DNA of 64,000 nt from Bordetella hinzii LMG 13501. GTDB taxonomy: Bacteria; Pseudomonadota; Gammaproteobacteria; Burkholderiales; Burkholderiaceae_B. Both the position numbers and the translations under genes were made by a program. The stretch spans positions 217,937 through 281,936 of the forward strand of contig NZ_LRUJ01000001.1 in the NCBI RefSeq assembly GCF_001548475.1. Reading direction: 5' to 3'. The notes beneath the pieces were generated by a model. The model had not been told where the DNA came from and did no database searches. It saw nothing but the letters and a program-made list of their open reading frames with translations. Positions 43,492 through 51,788 of this stretch are shown here, piece by piece. Each line of letters starts with the position of its first letter. Within the stretch, counting starts at the first letter, position 1.

Positions 43492-44475
43492 ATGCGCTTC
43501 TCTCATCTGCTGCAATCCAGCCTGCTGGCCGCCGCCCTCGCCGGCGGCGCCGCCCAGGCCCAGACCGTCATCCTGTATTCGTCCAACAATACCGACACCA
43601 TCGACACCGCGCTGGAAGCGGTCAAGAAGACCATGCCCAAGCTGGATGTGCGGCCGGTCACCGGCGGCACGGGCACGCTGATGAAGCGCATCGAGGCCGA
43701 GGCGCAGAACCCGCGCGGCGACCTGTTCTGGAGCGGCGGCTTCGGCACCCTGGGCGCCTACCGGGCGCAGCTGGAACCCTATACGCCCAAGGACGTGGCC
43801 GCCATTCCGGCCGAATTCCGCGGCCCGGACAATCTCTGGATGGGCACCAATGTCCATGTCATGGTGATGATGGTCAATGAGCGCCAGCTCAAGGGCGCGC
43901 CCGCCCCCGCCACCTGGTCCGACCTGATGCAGCCGCAATGGAAGGGCAAGTTCGCCATCACCGACCCGTCCAAGAGCGGCACGGCCTATATGCTGGTCTA
44001 CGGCCTGTACAAACAGTTCGGCACCGAGGGCCTGGACAAGATCGCCGCCAATGCCGTGGTCACCGGCTCCTCGGGCACGACGTACAAGGGCGTGGCCGCC
44101 GGCGAATACGCCGTGGGCCTGACGCTGGAATACGCCGCGCAGGAATACGTGGCGGGCGGCCAGAAGGAAATCAAGCTGGTCTATCCGTCCGAGGGCAGCT
44201 ACCTGGCGCCCGAAGGCATGTTCATCATCAAGGGCGCCAAGAACGTCGAGGCGGCCCGCCAGCTGTACGAAGGCCTGCTCAGCAAGGAAGCCCAGACGGC
44301 CCAGCTGGTGAAGAACTTCCGCCGCCCCTCGCGCAGCGACATCGAAGTCTCCAAGCTCACCACCCTGCCGGAGCTGGCCTCGATCAAGATCTTCCCGGTG
44401 GACCAGCTCGAAGCGGCCGCCGACTACGAGAAGGTCGTCGCGGCCTGGAACGCCGCCGTGGCCAAGGCCCGCTGA
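43492..44475 (+). CDS. ABC transporter substrate-binding protein (ferric/phosphonate type)
   Basis: This 327-residue secreted protein has a signal peptide (about 1-24, LLQSSLLAAALAGGAAQAQ) and a type II binding fold. TVILYSSNNTDTIDTALEAV starts the mature part, SGGFGTLGAYRAQL is near 83, and SSGTTYKGVAAGEYAVGLTL is near 195. This pattern occurs in FbpA-like ferric-binding and aminoethylphosphonate-binding proteins. The conserved tyrosine pair for iron was not clearly seen, so an iron ligand is uncertain. A strong terminator follows. Confidence 0.9.
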   Translation: MRFSHLLQSSLLAAALAGGAAQAQTVILYSSNNTDTIDTALEAVKKTMPKLDVRPVTGGTGTLMKRIEAEAQNPRGDLFWSGGFGTLGAYRAQLEPYTPKDVAAIPAEFRGPDNLWMGTNVHVMVMMVNERQLKGAPAPATWSDLMQPQWKGKFAITDPSKSGTAYMLVYGLYKQFGTEGLDKIAANAVVTGSSGTTYKGVAAGEYAVGLTLEYAAQEYVAGGQKEIKLVYPSEGSYLAPEGMFIIKGAKNVEAARQLYEGLLSKEAQTAQLVKNFRRPSRSDIEVSKLTTLPELASIKIFPVDQLEAAADYEKVVAAWNAAVAKAR

Positions 44476-44490
44476 GCGGGTGCCGGCCAA

Positions 44491-44524
44491 ACAAAACAGG
44501 GTGCCTCGCGGCACCCTGTTTTGT
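44491..44524. terminator. Bidirectional intrinsic terminator between the ABC operon and ffh
   Basis: The stem ACAAAACAGGGTGCC (44491-44505) pairs with GGCACCCTGTTTTGT (44510-44524) around TCGC. The A-run and T-run on either side serve both strands, ending the ABC operon (+) and ffh (-), which converge here. Confidence 0.92.
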
Positions 44525-44541
44525 TTGGGGCGAAGGCTGGC

Positions 44542-45954
44542 TCAGCGGCCGAATCCGCCGAAACGCCCCATGCCCTTCAGGCCGCCCATGGCGCGCATCA
44601 TCTTGGCCATGCCGCCTTTTTTCATCTGCTTCATCATGCCCTGCATCTGCTCGAACTGATTGAGCAGGCGGTTGACCTCCTGCACCGGCACGCCGGCGCC
44701 GGCGGCGATGCGGCGCTTGCGCGAGGCCTTGATGAGCTCGGGCTTGGCGCGCTCGCCCGGCGTCATGGAATTGAGGATGCCCTCGGTGCGGCGCAGCTGC
44801 TTCTCGGCCTGGCCGCCCTGCAGCTGGCCGGCGGCCTGCTGGAACTGCGAAGGCAGCTTCTCCAAGAGGGAATTCATGTCGCCCAGCTTCTTGACCTGGC
44901 CCAGCTGCTCGCGGAAATCGTTCAGGTCGAACTTATCGCCCGACTTGATCTTCTTGGCCAGCTTCTCGGCCTCGGCGATGTCGATGTTCTTCTGCGCCTG
45001 CTCGACCAGGGAGACGATATCGCCCATGCCCAGCACGCGCTGCGCCATGCGCTCGGGATGAAAGGGCTGCAGCCCGTCGAGCTTCTCGGAGACGCCGACG
45101 AATTTCAGGGGCTTGCCGGTGATGTGGCGCACCGACAGCGCCGCGCCGCCGCGCGCATCGCCGTCGAGCTTGGTGAGGACCACGCCGGTCAGGGGCAGCG
45201 CCTCGGCGAAGGCCCGGGCGGTATTGACCGCGTCCTGGCCCTGCATGGCGTCGACCACGAACAGCGTCTCCACCGGCTTGACCAGGGCGTGCAGCGCGGC
45301 GATCTCGCGCATCATGGCCTCGTCGATACCCAGGCGGCCGGCCGTGTCGACGATCAGCACGTCATAGTGGTGGCGGCGCGCATGCTCGACCGCGTTGCGG
45401 GCGATGTCCTCGGGTTTCTGGCTGGGGTCCGACGGCAGGAAATCCACGCCCACCTGGGCGGCCACGGTCTTGAGCTGCTCGATGGCCGCCGGGCGGTAGA
45501 CGTCGGCCGAAACCACCAGGACTTTCTTCTTGCCGGTCTTGCGCCCGCCCTGGGTGTGCTCGCCCTCGGCCAGCCAGCGCGCCAGCTTGCCGGTGGTGGT
45601 GGTCTTGCCGGCGCCCTGCAGGCCGGCCATGAGGATGACGGCCGGCGGCTGCACGGCCAGCGACAGCTCGCCGCTGCCCGGGCCGAGGTCGCCGCCCATC
45701 AGGGCGGTCAGTTCTTTATGGACCACGCCGACCAGGGCCTGGCCCGGCGTCAGGCTGGAGGACACCTCCTCGCCCAGGGCCTTCTCTTTGACGCGGGCGA
45801 CGAAATCGCGCACCACGGGCAGGGCCACGTCGGCCTCCAGGAGCGCCATGCGCACTTCGCGCAGCATCTCCTGGGTGTTGGCCTCGGTCAGGCGGGCTTC
45901 GCCGCGCAGCGTCTTGACGACGCGCGACAGGCGTTGGGTAAGGTTATCGAGCAT
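44542..45954 (-). CDS. ffh: Signal recognition particle protein Ffh
   Basis: This 470-residue GTPase binds signal sequences and 4.5S RNA for membrane targeting through FtsY. The N domain (about 1-85) precedes the G domain with GLQGAGKTTTTGKLA near 107, VDTAGRLGIDEAMM near 192 and TKLDGDARGGAA near 248. The methionine-rich M domain (about 330-470) ends MMKQMKKGGMAKMMRAMGG. All domains are intact and the length is normal. It is divergent from the ccsA-like gene. Confidence 0.96.
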   Translation of the reverse strand: MLDNLTQRLSRVVKTLRGEARLTEANTQEMLREVRMALLEADVALPVVRDFVARVKEKALGEEVSSSLTPGQALVGVVHKELTALMGGDLGPGSGELSLAVQPPAVILMAGLQGAGKTTTTGKLARWLAEGEHTQGGRKTGKKKVLVVSADVYRPAAIEQLKTVAAQVGVDFLPSDPSQKPEDIARNAVEHARRHHYDVLIVDTAGRLGIDEAMMREIAALHALVKPVETLFVVDAMQGQDAVNTARAFAEALPLTGVVLTKLDGDARGGAALSVRHITGKPLKFVGVSEKLDGLQPFHPERMAQRVLGMGDIVSLVEQAQKNIDIAEAEKLAKKIKSGDKFDLNDFREQLGQVKKLGDMNSLLEKLPSQFQQAAGQLQGGQAEKQLRRTEGILNSMTPGERAKPELIKASRKRRIAAGAGVPVQEVNRLLNQFEQMQGMMKQMKKGGMAKMMRAMGGLKGMGRFGGFGR

Positions 45955-46071
45955 GAGAGGCGTTTCCGCTTAAACTAATTGATTGAACGGGACCGCGCGG
46001 GCCGCAAAGGCCCGCGGCGGGCGATGTCAGCGGGTGACATTTGCCCTGGCCCCACCCAGACAACGGTTTTT

Positions 46072-46914
46072 ATGTCATCAGGCATTGTATTTCACGCCGT
46101 GGCCGCCCTGGTCTACGCCGTGCTGGGCGCCTCGATGTGGCGCCGCCTGCAGCGCGCCGGCAGCGTCGAGCAGACCGGCAAGATCGCCCGGCTCTGCCTG
46201 CTCGGGGCTTTGATCGTGCACGGCTACGCCCTGCGCGAATCAATGCTGGGGACAGATCACATCTTCATCGGCTGGGCCCTGGCCCTGTCGGCCGCCCTCT
46301 GGCTGGGCCTGATCATGTATTGGCTCGAAAGCCTGTTCATCCGCATCGACGGGGTGCAGCTGCTGCTCCTGCCGGCCGCCACCCTGGCCACCCTGCTGGC
46401 GGCCGGGTTCCCGCAAGGGGTGATCGTGCCCCATGCCGGCAATCCCTGGCTGCGGATCCATCTGATCATCGCCCTGGCCGCCTACGGCCTGATCACGATC
46501 GCGGCGCTGCACGCCATGCTGATGGCGCTGCTGGACCGGCACCTGCACCGCCCCCTGGACGCCCCGGCTTCCCGCAGCATCGTCGGCCGCGTCCTGGACG
46601 CCCAGCCGCCGCTGCTGGTGCAGGAGCAGCTGCTGTTCCGCATCATCTTCATCGGTTTCCTGGTCCTGAGCGCGGCGGTTGCCACGGGCTCGGTGGCCTC
46701 CATCCTGCTGACCGGCCGCATCCTGCCCTTTGACCACAAGACCATCTTCACGCTGCTGTCCTGGCTGACCTTCGGCGGCCTGCTCGTCGGGCGCCAGGCG
46801 CGCGGCTGGCGCGGCCGGGTGGCGCTGCGCTGGACGGTGGCCGGCTTCTGCTTCCTCATCCTCGCCTATACCGGCAGCCGGTTCGTGCTGGAAATGATTC
46901 TGCATCGGAGTTGA
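46072..46914 (+). CDS. CcsA/YpjD-family inner membrane protein (cytochrome c assembly type)
   Basis: This 280-residue membrane protein has about eight hydrophobic segments. AGNPWLRIHLIIALAAYGLI near residue 118 is a conserved block of cytochrome c assembly CcsA/CcmC proteins with a heme-handling His, and PFDHKTIFTLLSWLTFGGLL near 222 another. In betaproteobacteria this YpjD-like gene commonly lies beside ffh, as here. No CcsB partner is nearby, so a real role in cytochrome maturation is unproven. The start at 46072 is just after the predicted leader. Confidence 0.88.
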   Translation: MSSGIVFHAVAALVYAVLGASMWRRLQRAGSVEQTGKIARLCLLGALIVHGYALRESMLGTDHIFIGWALALSAALWLGLIMYWLESLFIRIDGVQLLLLPAATLATLLAAGFPQGVIVPHAGNPWLRIHLIIALAAYGLITIAALHAMLMALLDRHLHRPLDAPASRSIVGRVLDAQPPLLVQEQLLFRIIFIGFLVLSAAVATGSVASILLTGRILPFDHKTIFTLLSWLTFGGLLVGRQARGWRGRVALRWTVAGFCFLILAYTGSRFVLEMILHRS

Positions 46915-46920
46915 CCCCAG

Positions 46921-47166
46921 GTGGGCAAGATAATTTTCTGGTTCTTCGCCATCCTGGTCGTGCTGACCGCCTGGCGCATGCTCAACGCGCGCGGCAGCCG
47001 CCGCGACGCCCCCCGCAAGCCCGCCGCGCCGCCGGCCGCCCGGGCCGCCGAGCCCATGGTGCGCTGCGCCCATTGCGGCATCCACCTGCCGCGCTCGGAG
47101 GCCTTGCTCCTCAACGGCCGGACCTGGTGCGGCCAAGAACACGCCCGCCTGGGGCCGGCGCCATAG
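46921..47166 (+). CDS. PP0621-family small protein
   Basis: This 81-residue protein starts at GTG and has one hydrophobic segment (about 4-20, IIFWFFAILVVLTAW). An Arg/Pro/Ala-rich linker and a C-terminal CAHCGIHLPRSEA with paired cysteines near residue 49 follow, and a further Cys in WCGQEH. This is the PP0621 pattern, a membrane-anchored small zinc-ribbon-like protein of unknown function. It follows the ccsA-like gene after 6 bp, then ampD. Confidence 0.82.
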   Translation: MGKIIFWFFAILVVLTAWRMLNARGSRRDAPRKPAAPPAARAAEPMVRCAHCGIHLPRSEALLLNGRTWCGQEHARLGPAP

Positions 47167-47220
47167 GCAAGCGGCGGCGGGGCCTGCATAATGCGGCTTG
47201 CCCTTGATCCGCCATCCGCC

Positions 47221-47799
47221 ATGACGCTGCAACTGGATCGCCACGGCTGGCTGCGCCCCGCGCCCGCCGTCACGCGACTGCCCTCGCCCAATGTCGATGC
47301 CCGCCCGCCCGGCGCGCAGGTCTCGCTGCTGGTCGTGCACAACATCACCCTGCCGCCCGGCGAGTTCGGCGGCCCCTATGTGGCCGATCTCTTCCTGAAC
47401 CGGCTCGACCTCGGCGCCCATCCCTGGTTTGCCCGCCTGGCGGGGCTGCGGGTCTCGGCCCACTTCTTCATCCGGCGCGACGGCGGCATCGTGCAGTTCG
47501 CCTCGGTATACGACCGCGCCTGGCATGCCGGCGTCTCGCGCTTCGAGGGACGCGAGCGCTGCAATGACTTCTCGGTCGGCGTCGAGCTGGAGGGCACCGA
47601 CGACCTGCCCTACACCGACGCGCAATACGCCGTCCTGGCCGAACTGGCGCAGCGCCTGCGCGCGCGCCTGCCCATCCGCGCGGCCTGGGGGCACGAGGAT
47701 ATCGCGCCCGGGCGCAAGACCGACCCGGGCCCCGCCTTCGATTGGCCGCGCTTCGCGCGCGGCGCAGGCTTTCTGCGGCGCGACCTGCCGCCGCGCTGA
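47221..47799 (+). CDS. ampD: 1,6-anhydro-N-acetylmuramyl-L-alanine amidase AmpD
   Basis: This 192-residue amidase_2 protein trims anhydromuropeptides in cell-wall recycling and indirectly controls AmpC induction. Zinc ligands are visible: His in LLVVHNITLPPGEFGG near residue 40, His in GHEDIAPGRKTDPGPAFDW near 155 and the following Asp in KTDPGPAFD. SAHFFIRRDGGIVQF near 79 is also conserved. There is no signal peptide, so it is cytoplasmic. The start at 47221 was chosen over an upstream in-frame ATG at 47191. Confidence 0.94.
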   Translation: MTLQLDRHGWLRPAPAVTRLPSPNVDARPPGAQVSLLVVHNITLPPGEFGGPYVADLFLNRLDLGAHPWFARLAGLRVSAHFFIRRDGGIVQFASVYDRAWHAGVSRFEGRERCNDFSVGVELEGTDDLPYTDAQYAVLAELAQRLRARLPIRAAWGHEDIAPGRKTDPGPAFDWPRFARGAGFLRRDLPPR

Positions 47800-47813
47800 C
47801 GACGAGGACAGCA

Positions 47814-48434
47814 ATGCTGAAGATCTGGGGACGGCTGAGTTCCGTCAACGTACAGAAAGTGGTCTGGGCCGTGCGCGAACTGGCCCTGCCCCACACCCTG
47901 ACCGAAGCCGGCGGCGCCTTCGGCGGCCTGGACACGCCCGAGTACGGCCGCATGAATCCCAACCGCCGCGTGCCCGTGATCGACGACGGCGGCTTCGTGC
48001 TCTGGGAATCCAACGCCATCGTGCGCTATCTGGCCGCGCGCTATGGCGCGGGCTCGCTGTGGCCCGCCGATCCCTGTGTGCGCGCCGATGCCGACCGCTG
48101 GATGGACTGGCAGGCCACCGAGTGGCAGCCCGCCCTGGGCCCGGCCTTCCTGGGCCTGATCCGCACGCCCGAAGCACAGCGCGACCCCGCCGCCATCGCC
48201 GCCGCGGTCAAGCGCTCGGCCGCCTGCGCGCTGCTACTCGAACAAGCGCTGCAAGGCCGCGACTTCATCGCCGGCTCGCAGTTCACCATGGGCGACATCC
48301 CGCTGGGCTGCGCCGCCCATCGCTGGTTCGGCCTGCCCATCGAGCGGCCCGAGACGCCCAACCTGGCCGCCTGGTACCGCCGCCTGATGATGCGCCCGGC
48401 GGTCCAGGGCGTGCTGACCCTGCCCTTGAGCTGA
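47814..48434 (+). CDS. Glutathione S-transferase family protein
   Basis: This 206-residue protein has a thioredoxin-like N-terminal domain (about 1-80, LSSVNVQKVVWAVRELALPH and ESNAIVRYLAARYG with the gamma-Glu-binding Glu-Ser) and an all-alpha C-terminal domain (about 85-206). The Ser in SSVNV fits a theta- or beta-like catalytic residue. The substrate is unknown. It starts 14 bp after ampD, so they may be co-transcribed. Confidence 0.9.
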   Translation: MLKIWGRLSSVNVQKVVWAVRELALPHTLTEAGGAFGGLDTPEYGRMNPNRRVPVIDDGGFVLWESNAIVRYLAARYGAGSLWPADPCVRADADRWMDWQATEWQPALGPAFLGLIRTPEAQRDPAAIAAAVKRSAACALLLEQALQGRDFIAGSQFTMGDIPLGCAAHRWFGLPIERPETPNLAAWYRRLMMRPAVQGVLTLPLS

Positions 48435-48473
48435 GCCCGGCGGGCGCGCCGCCGGGCCGGCCAGGGCCCGGCG

Positions 48474-49193
48474 CTACATCCCCAGATAGGCCTGGCGGAC
48501 CTCGTCGGAAGCGGCCAGCTCGGCCGCCCCGCCCTCCAGGGCCACACGCCCGCTTTGCATCACATAGGCCCGGCTCGCGACCTCCAGGGCCTGGTTCATG
48601 TTCTGCTCGACCAGCAGCACCGACAGGCCGTCATCGCGGTTGAGCGCGGCCAGCGCATCGAAGACCTGTTCCACCAGCAGGGGCGACAGGCCCAGGCTGG
48701 GCTCGTCGATCAGCAACAGGCGCGGCCCGCTCATGAGCGCCCGGCCGATGGCCAGCATCTGGCGCTCGCCGCCCGACATGGTGCCGGCCAGCTGCGTCTC
48801 GCGCTCCTTCAGGCGCGGAAACAAGCGATAGACCCGCTCCAGCCGCTCGGCGAACACCGCCTCGTCGCGCACGGTGTAGGCGCCCAGGCGCAGGTTCTGG
48901 GCCACCGACTGGCGCGCGAACACCCGCGCGCCCTCCGGGATCAGGGCGATGCCCTGCGACACCAGGTGCTGGGGCGGCGTGCCGGTGATGTCGCGCCCTT
49001 CGAAGCGCACGCGGCCGGTCTTGGGCCGCACCGCGCCCACGATGGCCATCAGCGTGCTGGACTTGCCCGCCCCGTTGGCGCCCAACAGCGCCGTGATCTC
49101 GCCGGCCCTCACCTGCAGGGACAGCTCGCGCACCGCCTGCACGCCGCCATAGGCCACGCTCAGGTTCTCCACTTCCAGCATCATGTCAGGCAC
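48474..49193 (-). CDS. livF: Branched-chain amino acid ABC transporter ATPase LivF
   Basis: This 239-residue ATPase has Walker A LLGANGAGKSSTLMAI near residue 35, the signature MSGGERQMLAIGRAL near 140, and Walker B RLLLIDEPSLGLSPLLVEQV near 158. The order livG-livF at the 3' end of a liv operon is standard. It overlaps livG by 8 bp. Together with LivG it energises LivHM for import of an amino acid, or a related amide or carboxylate. Confidence 0.93.
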   Translation of the reverse strand: MPDMMLEVENLSVAYGGVQAVRELSLQVRAGEITALLGANGAGKSSTLMAIVGAVRPKTGRVRFEGRDITGTPPQHLVSQGIALIPEGARVFARQSVAQNLRLGAYTVRDEAVFAERLERVYRLFPRLKERETQLAGTMSGGERQMLAIGRALMSGPRLLLIDEPSLGLSPLLVEQVFDALAALNRDDGLSVLLVEQNMNQALEVASRAYVMQSGRVALEGGAAELAASDEVRQAYLGM

Positions 49194-49908
49194 GGTGCTT
49201 TCTCCCCAGATAGGCTTCGATCACGGCGGGATGGCGCACGATGTCCTGCGGCGGCCCCTCGGCGATCGTCTGGCCGAAATTCAGCACCAGCACGCGCTGC
49301 GCCAGGCGCATCACGACTTCCAGCACATGCTCGACGATGATGAGCGTGACCCCGGCGGCATGGATGCCGCGCAGGATCTCCGCCAAGGCGATGGCTTCGG
49401 CCGGGTTCAGGCCGCCGGCCACCTCGTCGAGCAGCAGCATGCGCGGTTCGGTCGCCAGCGCGCGGGCCAGCTCGACGCGCTTCTGGCCGGCGACATTCAG
49501 GCCCGCGGCCTTGACGTCATGCCGATCGGCCAGGCCCACCAGCTCCAGCACGCGCAGGGCCTCGCGGCGCGCGTCGGCCAGGCGGGGATGGCGCAGCAGC
49601 GCCCCCACCATGGCGTTCTCCAGCACCGTCATCTGGCCGAAGCTGCGCGGGATCTGGTAGGTGCGCACCAGGCCCAGCGCGGCGACCTGCTCGGGCCGCT
49701 TGCCGGCCAGGGACTCGCCCTTGAAGCGCACCGTGCCCGAGGTCGGCTCGTGGTGTCCCACCAGGCCGTTGAACAGCGTGCTCTTGCCCGCGCCGTTGGG
49801 CCCGATGATGGCGACGATCTCGCCTTCCTCGACCGACAGCGAAATATCCTTGTTGGCGACCAAGCCGCCGAAGCGCTTGGTCAGGTCCTTGACTTCAAGC
49901 AGTGCCAC
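49186..49908 (-). CDS. livG: Branched-chain amino acid ABC transporter ATPase LivG
   Basis: This 240-residue ATPase has Walker A IGPNGAGKSTLFNGLVGH near residue 36, the LivG-type signature NVAGQKRVELARAL near 143 (LS of the usual LSGGQ replaced by VAGQ), Walker B RMLLLDEVAGGLNPAEAIAL near 163 and EHVLEVVMRLAQRVLVL near the end. It overlaps livF by 8 bp and livM by 14 bp. The pairing with LivF makes a heterodimer. Confidence 0.93.
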   Translation of the reverse strand: MALLEVKDLTKRFGGLVANKDISLSVEEGEIVAIIGPNGAGKSTLFNGLVGHHEPTSGTVRFKGESLAGKRPEQVAALGLVRTYQIPRSFGQMTVLENAMVGALLRHPRLADARREALRVLELVGLADRHDVKAAGLNVAGQKRVELARALATEPRMLLLDEVAGGLNPAEAIALAEILRGIHAAGVTLIIVEHVLEVVMRLAQRVLVLNFGQTIAEGPPQDIVRHPAVIEAYLGRKHRA

Positions 49909-50884
49909 GACGCCTCCTCAGGGTCACCAGGCCACCCGGCAGAAAGAGTGTGACCAGCAGAATCGCCAGGCCGAAGATCAGCAGATCCAGCCCCAGCCCT
50001 GAACTGCCCCAGGCCACCCGCGTGCCCTCCGACAAGGGCAGCAGCACGGCCGCGCCCAACCAGGGCCCGACCAGCGTGCCCACCCCGCCCAGGATGGCGA
50101 CCAGCACCACCTGCACCGACATGGTCAGGCTGAACATGGACTCGGGATCGATGAAACCCACGTACATGGCGAAAAAACCGCCCCACACGCCCGTCATGCC
50201 GGCAGACAGGACGAAGGCCAGCATCTTGTAGCGGTCGGCCGGCACGCCCAGGCTGCGCGCGGCCGCCTCGTCGCCGTTGATGGCGCGCCAGTAAAAGCCC
50301 GTGCGCGAATGCACCAGCAGATAGGTGGCGAGAAACGTCAGGAAAGCCAGCGCCAGCGCGATCCAGTAATAAGGCACCTTGGTGCGGAACAGCAGCATCC
50401 ACGGCGCATCGGCGATCGGCGCCTCCAGGCCGACGGCGCCGCCGGCCCAGTCCCAGTTCACCATGAGCAGCAGGCCGATCTGCAAGAGCGCGATGGTCGC
50501 CATGGCGAAATAGTGGCCCGACAGCCGCAGCGTGGGGCCGCCCACCAGCCAGGCCAGCGCCGCGCTGATCAGCCCGCCCAGCGGGATGCCCAGCAGCGGC
50601 GTGAGCTTGAGATGCTGCAACAGCAAGAGCGTCGTATAGCCGCCCACGCCGATGAACACGCCGTGCCCGAAGGAGATGCGGCCCAGAAAGCCGCCCACCA
50701 GGTTCCAGCAGGCGCCCAGCGCCCCGAACATGATGGCCAGCAGCAGCACCTGCAAGGTGAAGGCGTCGCGCACGGCCAGGGGCACCAGGGCCAGCAGCGC
50801 GGCCGCCAGCAGCGCCACCGCGATCGGCCATTTGGGCAGGCCGGGGTGGCCGGCCGCCGGGATTTGTTTATCTGTCATCTGCAT
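49895..50884 (-). CDS. livM: Branched-chain amino acid ABC transporter permease LivM
   Basis: This 329-residue inner-membrane permease has about nine hydrophobic segments. GGFLGRISFGHGVFIGVGGY near residue 68 and SYRAINGDEAAARSLGV-like RAINGDEAAARSLGVPADRY near 205 (EAA-type coupling) are the LivM marks. The LivM proline-glycine block GVGTLVGPWLGAAVLLPLSE near 270 follows. It overlaps livG and is one base from livH. Confidence 0.92.
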   Translation of the reverse strand: MQMTDKQIPAAGHPGLPKWPIAVALLAAALLALVPLAVRDAFTLQVLLLAIMFGALGACWNLVGGFLGRISFGHGVFIGVGGYTTLLLLQHLKLTPLLGIPLGGLISAALAWLVGGPTLRLSGHYFAMATIALLQIGLLLMVNWDWAGGAVGLEAPIADAPWMLLFRTKVPYYWIALALAFLTFLATYLLVHSRTGFYWRAINGDEAAARSLGVPADRYKMLAFVLSAGMTGVWGGFFAMYVGFIDPESMFSLTMSVQVVLVAILGGVGTLVGPWLGAAVLLPLSEGTRVAWGSSGLGLDLLIFGLAILLVTLFLPGGLVTLRRRRGTA

Positions 50885-50885
50885 C

Positions 50886-51737
50886 TCACCACCGCCCGAA
50901 CAGCCCGCGCGGGCGATACCACAACACCAGGATGAAGAGGATGAACACGCTCACGGTCTTGAGCGCCGGGGCCACGAAATAGCCCGTCATCGCCTCGATG
51001 ATTCCGATCAGGATGCCGGCGATGAAAGCGCCCGGCAGCGAACCGAAGCCGCCCATGCAGACCGCGACGAAGGCCAGGAGGCCGAACACCGTGCCTACCG
51101 AGGGAAACACATAGAAGAAGGTCGTCAGCAAGGCGCCGGCCAGGCCCACCGCCGCGCTGCCCAGCATCCAGACCTGGGCATTGACGCGGTCCGGCGAAAT
51201 CCCCACCAGCGCGGCTACCTGGCGGTCCTCGGCCACCGCCTGCAGGGCATGGCCCCAGCGCGTGCGGTACACCAGGAAGAACAGCGCCACCACCAGGGCC
51301 AGGGCCACCAGCCCGGTCACGACCTGGGGCCGTCCCAGCGAGATGCCGGCCAGCGACACACTGCCGGACACCAGGGTGTCGGGCAGGCTGCGGTAGTCGG
51401 GCGAGAAAGCGATGAAGGCGAGCTGGCGCAGCACCAGGCCCAGGCCGAAGGTCGCCAGGATGACGGCCATGGCCGGGCCCTTCTGCAGGCGCTTGATGAT
51501 GAGGGCGTAGGTCAGGAAACCCACGAAGCCCAGCAGAATGGCGACCAAGGGCGCCGACAGGGTCGGATCCAGGTGGCCCAGCGTAAACATCCAATAGGCC
51601 GCATACATGCCCAGCATCAGGAACTCGCCATGGGCGAAGTTGATGACGTCGGTGATGCCCCAGATCAAGGCCAGGCCCACGGCCACGGCGGCGTAGATCA
51701 GCCCGTTGAACAGGCCCGCCGAAAGCGCTTCAAACAT
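50886..51737 (-). CDS. livH: Branched-chain amino acid ABC transporter permease LivH
   Basis: This 283-residue permease has about eight hydrophobic segments with the LivH motifs GLALIWGITDVINFAHGEFL near residue 20 and ALQAVAEDRQVAALVGI near 172 (EAA-type). The C-terminus is LVLWYRPRGLFGR. The start at 51737 (MFEALSAGLFNGLIYA) was preferred over the longer frame. The binding protein gene is upstream by 51 bp in the same transcript. Confidence 0.92.
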   Translation of the reverse strand: MFEALSAGLFNGLIYAAVAVGLALIWGITDVINFAHGEFLMLGMYAAYWMFTLGHLDPTLSAPLVAILLGFVGFLTYALIIKRLQKGPAMAVILATFGLGLVLRQLAFIAFSPDYRSLPDTLVSGSVSLAGISLGRPQVVTGLVALALVVALFFLVYRTRWGHALQAVAEDRQVAALVGISPDRVNAQVWMLGSAAVGLAGALLTTFFYVFPSVGTVFGLLAFVAVCMGGFGSLPGAFIAGILIGIIEAMTGYFVAPALKTVSVFILFILVLWYRPRGLFGRW

Positions 51738-51788
51738 ATCGAACTCCCCGAGGCGGCCCCGCGCGGCCGCCTCCGTCACGCAACAGGT

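Noticed and set aside
43492..44475. Definite ferric-binding protein call
   Set aside because: The fold and operon fit, but the iron-binding tyrosine pair was not clear, so the substrate was left open.
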